From assembly GCF_001270065.2 (NCBI RefSeq), contig NZ_LFYT02000010.1, forward strand, positions 1 through 64,000: a stretch of DNA of 64,000 bases, in the 5' to 3' direction. Numbering within the stretch: the first letter of the stretch is position 1; every line of letters starts with the position of its first letter. Source of the DNA: Limnohabitans planktonicus II-D5 (GTDB taxonomy: Bacteria > Pseudomonadota > Gammaproteobacteria > Burkholderiales > Burkholderiaceae_C). The notes beneath the pieces are model-generated. The model did not search any database, was not told the origin of the DNA, and saw nothing but the letters and a program-made list of their open reading frames with translations. The translations under genes and the position numbers were made by a program. Shown here piece after piece: positions 27,716 through 37,104 of the stretch.

Positions 27716-28573
27716 TCAGCCTTGCGCGCAAGGCAAGCCTGCTGTGCGTGACCATTCGCTCCAGCTGCCGGCATACAGGGCGGTGGGGCTGTAACCAGCC
27801 ACTTCCATGGCCAGCAGGTTGGGGACTGCGGTCACGCCGCTGCCGCAGTGGTGCACCACGGTGCTGGCGTCACGTCCAGCCAGCACTTGTTCCCACTCAG
27901 CCTTGAGCACATCGGCAGGTTTAAAGTGCCCGTCCGGTGTGAAGTTATCCGCAAATGGCCGGTTCAAGGCACCCGGAATGTGCCCGGCAATGGGGTCCAG
28001 AGGTTCCACCTCACCACGGTAACGTGCGGCCGCCCGGGCATCGACGATGGTTTGGGTGGGATGGCCCAATTGAGACAGCACGGTTTCGGTGAGGACCAGT
28101 TGTCGCAAGGGGGGGCGGAGTGCAAATGTTCTGGCTTGTCCGGGTGTGGCGAGGCCTGAAGCCAAAGGACCACCCAGCGCTTTCCAGGCTTGTAAGCCCC
28201 CATCAAGCACGGCCACGGCGTCGTGGCCGAGCCATTTGAGCATCCACCAGGCCCGTCCACAGTATTGGCTGCCATTGCGGTCATAGACCACGATTTGCAT
28301 CGAGTTGTCTATGCCCAGTTGACCCAGCCATTGGGCAACCCGTTCGCGCTGAGGCAAGGGATGGCGTCCGCCATTGACTGCCTGACTCGCCTCGTGCGTG
28401 CTCAGGTGCTGATCCAGATGCGCCTGAAAGGCACCTGCAATGTGCTCTGCCTGAAAGCAGTCTTCAGCCACTTGCGGGTTCATCAGATCAAAACTGCCGT
28501 CGAGCACGGCGATCTTGGCATCTTGCTGGACTAAGGCCTGAAGCTGTTGGGCTGTGATCAACAAGTTGTACAT
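27716..28573 (-). CDS. sseA: 3-mercaptopyruvate/thiosulfate sulfurtransferase (two rhodanese domains)
   Basis: 285 residues with two rhodanese domains. The N-terminal, inactive domain shows AVLDGSFDLM, HIAGAFQAHLDQHLS and QIVVYDRNGSQYCGRAWWML. The C-terminal domain holds the active-site cysteine in HHCGSGVTAVPNLLAM. The CGSGVT loop is typical of mercaptopyruvate sulfurtransferases rather than thiosulfate-type CRKGVT enzymes. Last gene of a three-gene minus-strand run after the EamA transporter (15 bp) and the Rieske oxygenase. A metabolic link among the three is not obvious. Confidence 0.92.
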   Translation of the reverse strand: MYNLLITAQQLQALVQQDAKIAVLDGSFDLMNPQVAEDCFQAEHIAGAFQAHLDQHLSTHEASQAVNGGRHPLPQRERVAQWLGQLGIDNSMQIVVYDRNGSQYCGRAWWMLKWLGHDAVAVLDGGLQAWKALGGPLASGLATPGQARTFALRPPLRQLVLTETVLSQLGHPTQTIVDARAAARYRGEVEPLDPIAGHIPGALNRPFADNFTPDGHFKPADVLKAEWEQVLAGRDASTVVHHCGSGVTAVPNLLAMEVAGYSPTALYAGSWSEWSRTAGLPCAQG

Positions 28574-28588
28574 GATGTTTCTCCTGGT

Positions 28589-29476
28589 TCAGTGTTCTTC
28601 TGCGGGCGCTTGGGGCAGGGCACGGCTGCGCAGGGCGGTGGCTGCAATGCCGCTGGCGATGATCAGCCCCATGCCTGTCCAGCCGATGAGGGGAATCTGG
28701 TCGCCAAACAAAAACAAGCCATACAAGGCCGCGAAGACGATGCCTGAATACTGCAAGTTGGCTACCACCAAGGTGGCACCGCTGGCATAAGCCTTGGTCA
28801 TGCTCAGCTGGCCCAGAGCTGCCAGTATGCCAATGGGCAGCAACCAAAGGGCTTCAGGCCAGGTCCATGCACTCGCACCAGTGAACAAGATGGCAACGGC
28901 CCCCACAAGGGTGCTGCCCATTGAGAAATAAAACACGGTCCGAGATTCGGCTTCCCCTAAGCGACCCAGCGCGGCCACTTGTATGTAGGCCAGTGCAGCT
29001 CCAAGCCCCGAGAGCAGCCCAATGACGCCTGCAAACAACTGGTTTTGTTCAATGGTCGGACGCAAAATCATGACGACACCGCTGAAGCCAGCGATCACGG
29101 TCAGCACGACAGGACCTTGTTTGCTCGCGTCCTGCAAACGCCCCATCACCAAGGTGCCGCCAATCAAAAAGGCCGCAACCCATACACCGCTCATGTAGTT
29201 GAGGGTCATGGCCGTGGCCAGGGGCAAATGGGCAATGGCATAAAACCAGGCAGACAGGGAGGCGACGCCAATGATGGAGCGCCAGACATGCATCATGGGA
29301 ATGGCTGTGCGCAGCGACACGTTTTGCATCTTGCACAGAGTGGCCATGAAGACCATGCCAATCAAGCCCCGGTAAAAAACCAGCTCAAAAGTGTGAAAGT
29401 GTGAGGCTGCAAATTTGATGCAGACACTCATCGATGCAAAAAACAGCGACGCAAGAATCATCCAGGAGGCTTGCAT
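28589..29476 (-). CDS. EamA/DMT-family transporter
   Basis: 295 residues with about ten hydrophobic segments arranged as two EamA repeats, a typical RhtA/YdcZ-like exporter layout. The start MQASWMILASLFFASMSVCIKFAASHF and repeat 2 starting near GLLSGLGAALAYIQVAALGRLGE are recognisable. Substrate unknown. It lies between the Rieske oxygenase gene (13 bp upstream) and the sulfurtransferase gene. Confidence 0.9.
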   Translation of the reverse strand: MQASWMILASLFFASMSVCIKFAASHFHTFELVFYRGLIGMVFMATLCKMQNVSLRTAIPMMHVWRSIIGVASLSAWFYAIAHLPLATAMTLNYMSGVWVAAFLIGGTLVMGRLQDASKQGPVVLTVIAGFSGVVMILRPTIEQNQLFAGVIGLLSGLGAALAYIQVAALGRLGEAESRTVFYFSMGSTLVGAVAILFTGASAWTWPEALWLLPIGILAALGQLSMTKAYASGATLVVANLQYSGIVFAALYGLFLFGDQIPLIGWTGMGLIIASGIAATALRSRALPQAPAEEH

Positions 29477-29489
29477 CGGCGCTTTCTGC

Positions 29490-30617
29490 TCAGAGGGTGT
29501 TTATCTGACGGCGGTACCACTCATGAAAGTGCTGCATGCCGTCCTCCATGGGGCTTTGGTAGGGGCCTACTTCGTTGTCGCCTCGGGCCAGCAGGGCTTT
29601 GCGACCAGCGTCCATGCGCTCGGCAATCTCGTCGTCCTCGATGCAGGTTTCCATATAGGCAGCTTGCTGGGCTTCGACAAATTCACGCTCGAAGGCGACG
29701 ATTTCTTCGGGGTAGTAAAACTCCACCATGTTCAGCGTCTTGTTCGGGCTGATCGGGTGCAGGGTGGAGACGGTGAGCACATGCGGGTACCACTCGACCA
29801 TGATGTGCGGGTAATAGGTCAGCCAAATCGCGCCGCGCTCGGGCAGTTGGCCGTTGCGGTATTTCAGCAGCACCTCATGCCATTTTTTGTAAGTGTCAGA
29901 ACCCGGCTTGCCAAAGCCGCCCGACACCCCCACGGTCTGCACCGAATAGTGCTCCTTGAACTCCCAGCTCAGGTCATCACAGGTGACGAACTGGCCCAGC
30001 CCCGGGTGGAAGGGGCCGACATGGTAGTCCTCCAGATAAACCTCGATGAAGGTTTTCCAGTTGTAGTTGCATTCGTGCAGTTCCACCCGGTCAAGGGCGT
30101 AGCCTGAAAAATCGAGTTGTGAGCGGGGTCCCATGCCTGCCAGGTCGGCGGCGATGTTGCGGCCGTTGTCCTCAAACAACAGGCCGTTCCATTCCTGCAA
30201 CTTGTAGTTGTTCAGGTTCAGGCAGGGGTCTTGGGCAAAGTGGGGGGCACCCAGCAACTGGCCGTCGGACGCATAAGTCCAGCGGTGCAGCGGGCAGACG
30301 ATGTTGCCGCCTGCGCTGCCTTTTTGCTGGGTGTGCAGATTGCCCCGGCCGCTGAGCATGATGGCTTGGCGGTGGCGGCAGACGTTCGAGACGAGTTCAA
30401 CCCCGCCTTGGGCGTTGCGCACCAAGGCGCGGCCTTGGTCCTCGTGGGGCAGGGTGTAATAGTCGCCCGCATGGGGCACGGCCAGCTGGTGGCCTACATA
30501 GCGCGGGCCTTGCTGGAAGAGGGTTTTCAATTCGCGCTGAAACAGCGCCTCATCGAAATAAGTTGAAACTGGTAGTTGGCTTGCGGCCTGCTGCAGTTGA
30601 AGACTTAAATCAGACAT
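29490..30617 (-). CDS. Rieske-type aromatic ring-hydroxylating oxygenase, alpha subunit
   Basis: 375 residues. The N-terminal Rieske domain has the 2Fe-2S ligands in VCRHRQAIM and CPLHRWTY. The C-terminal catalytic domain has the mononuclear iron motif EDYHVGPFHPGL (His-x4-His). Such enzymes hydroxylate or demethylate aromatic or quaternary-ammonium substrates; I cannot assign the substrate. No ferredoxin, reductase or beta subunit gene is adjacent, so electrons must come from elsewhere. The start MSDLSLQLQQAASQ is the first ATG after a promoter region with two dyads. Confidence 0.9.
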   Translation of the reverse strand: MSDLSLQLQQAASQLPVSTYFDEALFQRELKTLFQQGPRYVGHQLAVPHAGDYYTLPHEDQGRALVRNAQGGVELVSNVCRHRQAIMLSGRGNLHTQQKGSAGGNIVCPLHRWTYASDGQLLGAPHFAQDPCLNLNNYKLQEWNGLLFEDNGRNIAADLAGMGPRSQLDFSGYALDRVELHECNYNWKTFIEVYLEDYHVGPFHPGLGQFVTCDDLSWEFKEHYSVQTVGVSGGFGKPGSDTYKKWHEVLLKYRNGQLPERGAIWLTYYPHIMVEWYPHVLTVSTLHPISPNKTLNMVEFYYPEEIVAFEREFVEAQQAAYMETCIEDDEIAERMDAGRKALLARGDNEVGPYQSPMEDGMQHFHEWYRRQINTL

Positions 30618-30698
30618 GGGTGACCTGACCTAGAGACTCCCCCTATGAAGGGGCAGGGACAAAGCGCTGAATCCGAAGACACTGGCGCAAAAAAATGA

Positions 30699-30743
30699 CA
30701 GGGTACACCCTGCCGAGGAACCGTCGATTGTACCCCGCAGGGT
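30699..30743. promoter_or_regulatory. Paired dyads in the divergent Rieske oxygenase/xseB gap
   Basis: CAGGGTACACCCTG (30699-30712) is an inverted repeat with a 2-nt spacer; 20 bp later ACCC-4 nt-GGGT (30732-30743) repeats the same arms. Both lie in the 275-bp gap between two divergent genes and could be tandem operators, more likely for the catabolic oxygenase operon than for xseB-ispA-dxs. No other element was recognised in this gap. Confidence 0.35.
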
Positions 30744-30892
30744 GTTTGGACTGGCTTGTGTGCTGTGTCTACAGAGTGCAAGCAAGGGTGTTTTGTGGTC
30801 TGATGCGCCGATATTTTCAAAAAATGTGGGGCTTGTGGCGTGCATCCGGGGCCATTGAAGCGCCTAAAATCAGATTTTTCACGGAATACCCC

Positions 30893-31144
30893 ATGCCCAA
30901 GGCTTCCCCAACAGAGACTTCAGAACTCGCAGCCCCCTTGCCAGCCACTTATGAAGGTGCCTTGTCGGAGTTGGAGCAGTTGGTGATTCAACTGGAATCT
31001 GGACAAATGCCCCTGGATCTGCTTTTGTCGGGTTACCAGAGGGGCGCTGCCTTGTTGGCCTTTTGCCGTGACAAACTCCAGGCCGTGGAGGACCAGATCA
31101 AAGTGTTGGACGGTGCGCAACTCAAACCCTGGAATGGCACATGA
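30893..31144 (+). CDS. xseB: Exodeoxyribonuclease VII small subunit
   Basis: 83 residues from ATG 30893-30895. Partner of XseA in the single-strand-specific exonuclease VII. The family core is [54 protein letters not shown]. It overlaps ispA by 4 bp in the conserved xseB-ispA-dxs operon. The large subunit is not in this window. Confidence 0.95.
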   Translation: MPKASPTETSELAAPLPATYEGALSELEQLVIQLESGQMPLDLLLSGYQRGAALLAFCRDKLQAVEDQIKVLDGAQLKPWNGT

Positions 31145-32049
31145 ACAAGGCATCGGATTTCAAAGCTTGGATGCAAGCCCACTTGGACCGCGTCGAAGAT
31201 GCCTTGTCTCAATGGGTGGACGCTCAGGCCCCGGCGGAGTTGGGCCAGGCCATGCGCTATGCCGTTCTGGATGGTGGCAAACGTCTTCGCCCCTTGCTCG
31301 TGCTTGCTGCGGCCGAGGCGGTGGGCGCACCCACTGACAACCAAGCAGCCCTGCGTGCGGCCTGCGCGCTGGAGCTGATCCATGCCTATTCGCTGGTGCA
31401 CGACGACATGCCTTGCATGGACAACGACGTGCTCAGGCGAGGCAAACCCACAGTGCATGTGCAGTTTGGCCAAGCGCAGGCTTTGCTGGCTGGGGATGCG
31501 CTGCAAGCCTTGGCGTTTGAATTTTTGACGCCCCCCATCACCGAGGTGCCCGCCGCAGTGCAAGCGGCGTGTGTGGGTTTGCTGGCGCGTGCCAGCGGTT
31601 ACTTTGGCATGGCCGGCGGTCAGGCGATTGACTTGGCCAGTGTGGGCCATCGTCTGGATGAAGCGCAGTTGCGCCAGATGCACCGCCTCAAAACCGGCGC
31701 CCTCTTGTTGTGCGGTGTGCAAATGGGGGCAACCTGTGGACCTGCGCAATCACATGAAACATCGGCCGCCTTGAGCCGATTCGGAGAAGTTTTGGGCCTG
31801 GCGTTTCAGGTGGTGGATGACATTTTGGATGTCACCACCGACTCCGCCACCCTGGGCAAAACAGCCGGCAAAGACGCCGCTGCCGACAAACCCACCTACG
31901 TGGCGCTGATGGGCCTTGCGCCTGCACAGCGCCTGGCCGATCAATTGGCCCAGGAAGCCGAACAAGCCTTGCTGGACAGCGGTTTACCCGCTGAACGCTT
32001 GATGCCCTTGCGCGCCCTGGCCACCATGGTGGTGCAACGCACCCATTAA
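31141..32049 (+). CDS. ispA: Farnesyl diphosphate synthase
   Basis: 302 residues. Short-chain trans-prenyltransferase that condenses IPP with DMAPP and GPP. The first aspartate-rich motif is [20 protein letters not shown] and the second [30 protein letters not shown] and MAGGQAIDL are further family signatures. It sits between xseB and dxs and feeds quinone and carrier-lipid synthesis. Confidence 0.95.
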   Translation: MNKASDFKAWMQAHLDRVEDALSQWVDAQAPAELGQAMRYAVLDGGKRLRPLLVLAAAEAVGAPTDNQAALRAACALELIHAYSLVHDDMPCMDNDVLRRGKPTVHVQFGQAQALLAGDALQALAFEFLTPPITEVPAAVQAACVGLLARASGYFGMAGGQAIDLASVGHRLDEAQLRQMHRLKTGALLLCGVQMGATCGPAQSHETSAALSRFGEVLGLAFQVVDDILDVTTDSATLGKTAGKDAAADKPTYVALMGLAPAQRLADQLAQEAEQALLDSGLPAERLMPLRALATMVVQRTH

Positions 32050-32052
32050 GTC

Positions 32053-33897
32053 ATGACCTCACTGCTCCACGCCATCCAATCCCCCGCTGACTTGCGCCAA
32101 CTGGCACGCTCAGACTTGCCGCGCCTGGCCGACGAACTGCGTCACTGCGTGCTCGACAACGTCTCCAAAACCGGTGGTCACCTCAGTTCCAACCTGGGCA
32201 CCGTGGAGTTGACGGTGGCTTTGCACTACGTCTTCAACACCCCCGAAGACCGCATCGTTTGGGATGTGGGGCACCAGACTTACCCGCACAAAATCCTCAC
32301 GGGCCGCCGAGAGCGCATGCCCACATTGCGTCAGTTTGGCGGTTTGTCGGGCTTTCCTCGGCGCGACGAGAGCGAATACGACACCTTTGGCACGGCGCAC
32401 TCGTCCACCAGCATCTCGGCCGCTTTAGGCATGGCCGTGGCAGCCCGTCAAAAAGGCGAATCGCGCCACTCGATTGCCGTGATCGGTGACGGTGCCATGA
32501 CCGCTGGCATGGCCTTTGAGGCCCTGAACAACGCGGGCGTGGAAGAGTGCAAGCTGTTGGTCATCCTGAACGACAACGACATGTCGATCAGCCCTCCGGT
32601 GGGTGCGCTCAACCGCTATTTGGCCCAACTCATGAGCGGGCGTTTTTATTCGGCGGCCAAGGCCGGTGCCAAAAATGTGCTCAAAAACGCACCGCCCCTT
32701 TTCGAGCTGGCCAAGCGCCTGGAGGAACACGCCAAAGGCATGGTCGTGCCCGCCACGCTGTTCGAGAAATTCGGTTTCAACTACATCGGCCCCATCGACG
32801 GGCACGACCTGCAGTCGCTGATCCCGACGCTGGAAAACATCAAACACCTAGATGGCCCGCAGTTCTTGCATGTGGTGACCAAAAAAGGTCAGGGCTATGA
32901 AAAGGCCGAAGCCGATCCGGTCGCCTACCACGGTCCCGGCAAATTCGATCCCAACGTGGGCCTGATCCCTGCCGCCACACCAGCCAAAACCACCTTCACC
33001 CAGGTGTTTGGCCAGTGGCTGTGCGACATGGCCGAAAAAGACATGCGCCTGGTCGGCATCACGCCTGCCATGCGCGAGGGCTCGGGCATGGTCGAGTTCC
33101 ATCAGCGCTTTCCCAAGCGCTATTACGACGTGGGCATTGCCGAGCAGCACGCCGTGACCTTTGCCGCTGGCATGGCCTGCGAAGGCCTCAAGCCTGTGGT
33201 GGCGATTTATTCCACCTTTTTGCAGCGCGGCTATGACCAGCTGATCCACGACGTGGCGCTGCAAAACCTGCCAGTGGTGTTCGCACTCGACCGCGCGGGA
33301 TTGGTGGGTGCCGACGGAGCCACCCACGCCGGGGTTTACGACATTGCCTACATCCGTTGCATCCCCAACATGAGCCTGGCCTGTCCGGCCGACGAGCGCG
33401 AATGCCGACAGTTGCTGAGCACGGCTTATGCACAAAACCACCCGGTGGTGGTGCGTTACCCACGCGGTGCGGGTGTGGGCGCGCAGCCCGGCCACGATCT
33501 GGACGGCTTGCCCTTTGGCAAAGGCGAAGTGCGCCGCCAAGGCGATAACTTGGCTATTTTGGCCTTCGGCACTTTGCTGGCTCCGGCCCTGCAGGCCGCA
33601 GAAAAGCTCAACGCCACGGTGGTCAACATGCGCTGGGTCAAGCCGCTGGATGTCGACTTGCTGGCCCAAATCGCCCAAAGCCACGAGCGCATCGTCACCG
33701 TGGAGGAGGGGTGCATCATGGGCGGCGCAGGCAGCGCCGTGGCTGAGGCCCTGCAGGCATTGCAAATCATCCGGCCAGTCTTGCACCTGGGCTTGCCTGA
33801 TGTGTTCATTGAGCATGGCGACCCGGCCAAGCTGCTGGCTTTGCAGGGGCTGGATGCCGCTGGCATTGAGGCTTCGATTCGGCGGCGGTGGCTTTAA
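32053..33897 (+). CDS. dxs: 1-deoxy-D-xylulose-5-phosphate synthase
   Basis: 614 residues, full length. TPP-dependent first enzyme of the MEP isoprenoid pathway. Features: [36 protein letters not shown], the TPP/Mg motif [18 protein letters not shown], and in the second domain [40 protein letters not shown]. It starts 3 bp after the ispA stop. A GC-rich hairpin about 85 bp after the stop may end the transcript. Confidence 0.97.
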   Translation: MTSLLHAIQSPADLRQLARSDLPRLADELRHCVLDNVSKTGGHLSSNLGTVELTVALHYVFNTPEDRIVWDVGHQTYPHKILTGRRERMPTLRQFGGLSGFPRRDESEYDTFGTAHSSTSISAALGMAVAARQKGESRHSIAVIGDGAMTAGMAFEALNNAGVEECKLLVILNDNDMSISPPVGALNRYLAQLMSGRFYSAAKAGAKNVLKNAPPLFELAKRLEEHAKGMVVPATLFEKFGFNYIGPIDGHDLQSLIPTLENIKHLDGPQFLHVVTKKGQGYEKAEADPVAYHGPGKFDPNVGLIPAATPAKTTFTQVFGQWLCDMAEKDMRLVGITPAMREGSGMVEFHQRFPKRYYDVGIAEQHAVTFAAGMACEGLKPVVAIYSTFLQRGYDQLIHDVALQNLPVVFALDRAGLVGADGATHAGVYDIAYIRCIPNMSLACPADERECRQLLSTAYAQNHPVVVRYPRGAGVGAQPGHDLDGLPFGKGEVRRQGDNLAILAFGTLLAPALQAAEKLNATVVNMRWVKPLDVDLLAQIAQSHERIVTVEEGCIMGGAGSAVAEALQALQIIRPVLHLGLPDVFIEHGDPAKLLALQGLDAAGIEASIRRRWL

Positions 33898-33980
33898 GAC
33901 AATTTCTTGCCGATCTGCACGTCATGAGGCCTTCGGAATGGCTAAAGCCCTATCAATTTAATGATTTAAAAAAGGGTAAA

Positions 33981-34008
33981 CCCCCACGGTTTTGAGTCGT
34001 GGGGCTTT
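33981..34008 (+). terminator. Terminator-like hairpin after dxs
   Basis: Stem CCCCACG/CGTGGGG with a loop of about 9 nt, followed by CTTTCT, which is only a weak U tract. It lies between dxs and the TRAP binding-protein gene, so it could end dxs transcripts or act in the leader of the next gene. The rest of this 182-bp gap is AT-rich near 33950-33975 and may hold a promoter, but no clear -35/-10 pair was found. Confidence 0.5.
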
Positions 34009-34079
34009 CTAAAATAAGTGCTGCTTTACCAAGCAACCCCTTTCAAACGGGTTTGAGTATTCATCACAAGGAGTTCCTC

Positions 34080-35159
34080 ATGGATCGTCGTTCCATCATT
34101 AAAAACGCCGGTATTGCCGGTGTTTTGGCTGCGGGTGCTGCACCTGCAGTTCACGCCCAGGCCGCCATCCGCTGGCGCCTTGCTTCCAGCTTCCCGAAAG
34201 CCTTGGACACCATCTTTGGCGCAGCCGAAGTGTTTGCCGAAAAGGTCAATGCCATGTCTGGCGGCAAGTTTGTCGTCACCGTGCATGCTGCAGGCGAATT
34301 GATGCCCGCTTTCGGCGTGGTGGACGGTGTTCAGCAAGGCACAGTTGAGGCGGCTCACACAGCCCCTTACTATTTCTTTGGCAAGGACGACACCTTCGCC
34401 CTGGGCGCGGCCATTCCGTTTGGTTTGAACAGCCGCCAGCTCACCTCCTGGTTCTATGACGGCAACGGCATGAAGCTGTTCCGTGAGTTCTACGACAAGT
34501 ACAACATCATCAACTTCCCCGGCGGCAACACTGGCGCCCAAATGGGCGGCTGGTACCGCAAGGAAATCAAGACCTTGGCAGACATCAAGGGCCTTAAGTT
34601 CCGCGTCGGCGGTTTCGCTGGCAAGGTCCTGTCCCGCATGGGCGCTGTGCCGCAGAACATTCCCGGTGGCGAGATTTACCAAGCTCTGGAAAAAGGCACC
34701 ATTGACGCCGTGGAGTGGGTCGGTCCCTACGACGACGAAAAGCTGGGCTTCCAAAAAGTGGCTAAAAACTACTACTACCCAGGTTTCTGGGAAGGTGGCG
34801 CACAGCTGGACTTCTACATCAACAAGGCTGCTTTCAACGCCCTGTCCAAAGAGAACCAGGCCATCGTGGAATCTGCTGCGTCTTACGCGCACACCGAAAT
34901 GCAAGCGCGTTATGACAACCGCAACCCTGCGGCCCTCAAGCGCTTGGTGGCCGGCGGTGTCAAGTTGCGGCCTTTCCCTAAGGTGGTGATGGACGAGGCT
35001 TTCAAGCAGTCCATGGCCCTGTACGAAGAGCTGCGCCAGTCCAACCCGAACTGGAAGAAGATCTACGACGACTACTCGGCTTTCCGCAAGGACCAAAACC
35101 AGTGGTTCCGTTTCACCGAAGCCACGTTCGATCGCTACATGCAATCGGCCAAGCTGTAA
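34080..35159 (+). CDS. dctP: TRAP transporter solute-binding protein, TakP-like
   Basis: 359 residues from ATG 34080-34082, preceded by AAGGAG. Periplasmic binding protein of a sodium-driven TRAP transporter. The signal peptide starts MDRRSIIKNAGIAGVLAAGA and ends near AVHAQA. The ligand-domain signatures FPGGNTGAQMGGWYRKEI, LKFRVGGFAGKVLSRMGAVPQNIPGGEIYQ, DAVEWVGPYDDEKLGF and YYYPGFWEGG match the TakP subgroup, which binds 2-oxo acids. The specific ligand is inferred. The permease genes follow, but only after a terminator and an intervening regulator gene. Confidence 0.92.
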   Translation: MDRRSIIKNAGIAGVLAAGAAPAVHAQAAIRWRLASSFPKALDTIFGAAEVFAEKVNAMSGGKFVVTVHAAGELMPAFGVVDGVQQGTVEAAHTAPYYFFGKDDTFALGAAIPFGLNSRQLTSWFYDGNGMKLFREFYDKYNIINFPGGNTGAQMGGWYRKEIKTLADIKGLKFRVGGFAGKVLSRMGAVPQNIPGGEIYQALEKGTIDAVEWVGPYDDEKLGFQKVAKNYYYPGFWEGGAQLDFYINKAAFNALSKENQAIVESAASYAHTEMQARYDNRNPAALKRLVAGGVKLRPFPKVVMDEAFKQSMALYEELRQSNPNWKKIYDDYSAFRKDQNQWFRFTEATFDRYMQSAKL

Positions 35160-35175
35160 ACAGCGGGCATGCATG

Positions 35176-35209
35176 CATGAAAAAAGGCCCTTCGGGGCCT
35201 TTTTTCATG
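35176..35209 (+). terminator. Strong intrinsic terminator after the TRAP binding-protein gene
   Basis: A perfect 15-bp inverted repeat (arms 35176-35190 and 35195-35209) with a TTCG loop and a central GGCCC/GGGCC stem flanked by A and T runs. It would separate the abundant binding protein from downstream genes and can work in both directions. Confidence 0.92.
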
Positions 35210-35250
35210 AAGTTTCCCAATGGGTCGTGTCGTCGTGCAAACTTACCACC

Positions 35251-36375
35251 ATGCAACACATCGAGCTTTCTTACCAATGGGCATCCCCGGGCGCTGAAGC
35301 GGTGCGCAACCGCCAAAGTCCGCTGCGCAACCCGCTGATGGACTTGTTGCAGGCGGTGCGCGATGCCGGCTCGATTGGTGGGGCCGCCAATGCCATGGGC
35401 TTGTCTTACCGCCATGTCTGGGGGGAGCTCAAACGCTGGGAGCAAAGTTTGGGTCAGGCCCTGATCATTTGGGAGAAAGGGCAGGCGGCCAGACTCACCG
35501 GTTTTGCCGACAAGCTGCTGTGGGCAGAGCGCCAAGCGCAGGCTCGGCTATTGCCGCAAATCAGTGCCTTGCATGCCGACCTGGAAAAAACATTTGCGGT
35601 GGCGTTTGACCCCGCCCACCTGGCCCTGCCCGTCTTTGCCAGTCATGACGCGGCCATGGACCTGCTGCGCGAAGAGGCCGCATCCCAAGCCTTGCATTTG
35701 GACCTGCGGTTTTGTGGCAGCGTGGACGCGATTCGAGCTTTGAACGAGGGGCGGTGCCATGTGGCGGGTTTCCATGCCCCTTGGCAACCCGACGTCGAGT
35801 CCTTGGTCGCCCGCACCTACAAGCCCTTGCTCAAAACGGGCCAGCACAAATTGATCGGTTTTGCCCAGCGTTCGCAAGGGTTGATGGTCGCCAAGGGGAA
35901 CCCCTTGGGCTTGAGGGATTGGGCAGATCTTTGCCAAGCGGGTGTGCGCTTTGTCAACCGCAGCAGCGGAACCGGCACCCGATTGTTGCTCGACCAGTGT
36001 TTGGAAGAAAGAGGCTTATTGCCCGCGGCGCTTTGTGGCTATGCGCAGGAGGAAAACTCACACGCTGCAGTGGCCGCGCGCATTGCGTCGGGTCAAGCCG
36101 ATGTGGGCCTGGGCATCGCCCAAGCCGCCCATGTCCATGGCCTCGATTTTGTGCCCCTGCACCAGGAGCATTATTGGCTGGTGTGCCTGGCCTCGGCGCT
36201 CGATACCCCGCCCGTCTTGCAATTGAGGCGTTTGCTGAGCAGTTCAGCCTGGCAAGCCAGACTGCAGAGCCTGGGCGGCTACAGCCCAACACCCCAGACC
36301 GGTCAGGTGCAATCCTTGCGCAGCATGCTGCCTTGGTGGCAATTCAGGTCTTCAAGGCCCCACTCAGGCGCTTGA
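35251..36375 (+). CDS. ModE-type HTH regulator with periplasmic-binding-protein-like sensor domain
   Basis: 374 residues from ATG 35251. The N-terminal winged helix (about residues 25-80: LMDLLQAVRDAGSIGGAANAMGLSYRHVWGELKRWEQSLG) is of the ModE/LysR kind. The rest (about 115-345) is a PBP-like domain with NRSSGTGTRLLLDQCLEERGL and EENSHAAVAARIASGQADVGLGIA, like molybdate-binding-protein-related sensors (COG1910 type). Such proteins typically regulate molybdate/tungstate uptake or enzymes using these metals. The gene sits between the TRAP binding protein and permease genes and 2.7 kb before tupBCA, so it could sense the oxyanion for this whole locus; that link is inferred. Confidence 0.87.
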   Translation: MQHIELSYQWASPGAEAVRNRQSPLRNPLMDLLQAVRDAGSIGGAANAMGLSYRHVWGELKRWEQSLGQALIIWEKGQAARLTGFADKLLWAERQAQARLLPQISALHADLEKTFAVAFDPAHLALPVFASHDAAMDLLREEAASQALHLDLRFCGSVDAIRALNEGRCHVAGFHAPWQPDVESLVARTYKPLLKTGQHKLIGFAQRSQGLMVAKGNPLGLRDWADLCQAGVRFVNRSSGTGTRLLLDQCLEERGLLPAALCGYAQEENSHAAVAARIASGQADVGLGIAQAAHVHGLDFVPLHQEHYWLVCLASALDTPPVLQLRRLLSSSAWQARLQSLGGYSPTPQTGQVQSLRSMLPWWQFRSSRPHSGA

Positions 36376-36504
36376 ACCGAATCTGCCCGAAGGTTTGAAA
36401 GGGTTTCAAACCGAGCGCCGAAAATATCAACGCTGGTTTTCGGGGGGGTGGTTCGAGAGCGCGCTAACACAGACTTACAATCGCGCAAGTTTTTTGGAGT
36501 TCAA

Positions 36505-37104
36505 ATGAAATCTTTATTGAAACTCTCAAGCGGCATTGACCGCTTGAACCAGTCGGTGGGCAAATTCACCACGTGGCTGATTTTGATCGTGACGCTCATC
36601 AGCGCGGGTAATGCCATCGTGCGCAAGGCCTTCAACGTGAGTTCGAACGGTTTGCTGGAGATTCAGTGGTACCTGTTTGCCGCAGTCTTTTTGCTGGGCG
36701 CAGGTTACGGTTTGCTGAGAAATTCCCACGTACGCATTGACTTCATTTCCACCATGCTGACGGCGCGTGCCCGCAACTGGATCGATGTGGGTGGTATCTT
36801 GCTGGCCCTGTTTCCATTTTGTTACTTGTGCATTTACTTGTCTTGGCCCTTGTTCATCCAGGCCTACAACACGGGCGAGATGTCTTCCAACGCGGGCGGC
36901 CTGATCCGGTGGCCTGTTTACGCTTTGGTACCCCTCGGTTTTGGATTGCTCATGCTTCAAGGCGTGTCGGAGTTGATCAAGCGCTTGTCGTTTTTAACCG
37001 GGGCTGGAGAAGACCCCTTGTCGGCTGAAAGCACCATGTCGGACGAAGAAAAAGAAATGCTGGAACTTGAAAAAATCGCGCAGCAAGCGCAGGGAGCACG
37101 TTGA
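36505..37104 (+). CDS. dctQ: TRAP transporter small permease (DctQ)
   Basis: 199 residues from ATG 36505-36507. Four membrane segments as expected: FTTWLILIVTLISAGNAIV, LEIQWYLFAAVFLLGAGYGL, WIDVGGILLALFPFCYLCIY and WPVYALVPLGFGLLMLQGV. LEIQWYLFA with NSHVRIDF is the DctQ signature. The C-terminal tail is acidic and cytoplasmic. It shares one base with the dctM start. A promoter for dctQM presumably lies within 36376-36504, because a terminator and a separate gene precede it. Confidence 0.93.
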   Translation: MKSLLKLSSGIDRLNQSVGKFTTWLILIVTLISAGNAIVRKAFNVSSNGLLEIQWYLFAAVFLLGAGYGLLRNSHVRIDFISTMLTARARNWIDVGGILLALFPFCYLCIYLSWPLFIQAYNTGEMSSNAGGLIRWPVYALVPLGFGLLMLQGVSELIKRLSFLTGAGEDPLSAESTMSDEEKEMLELEKIAQQAQGAR

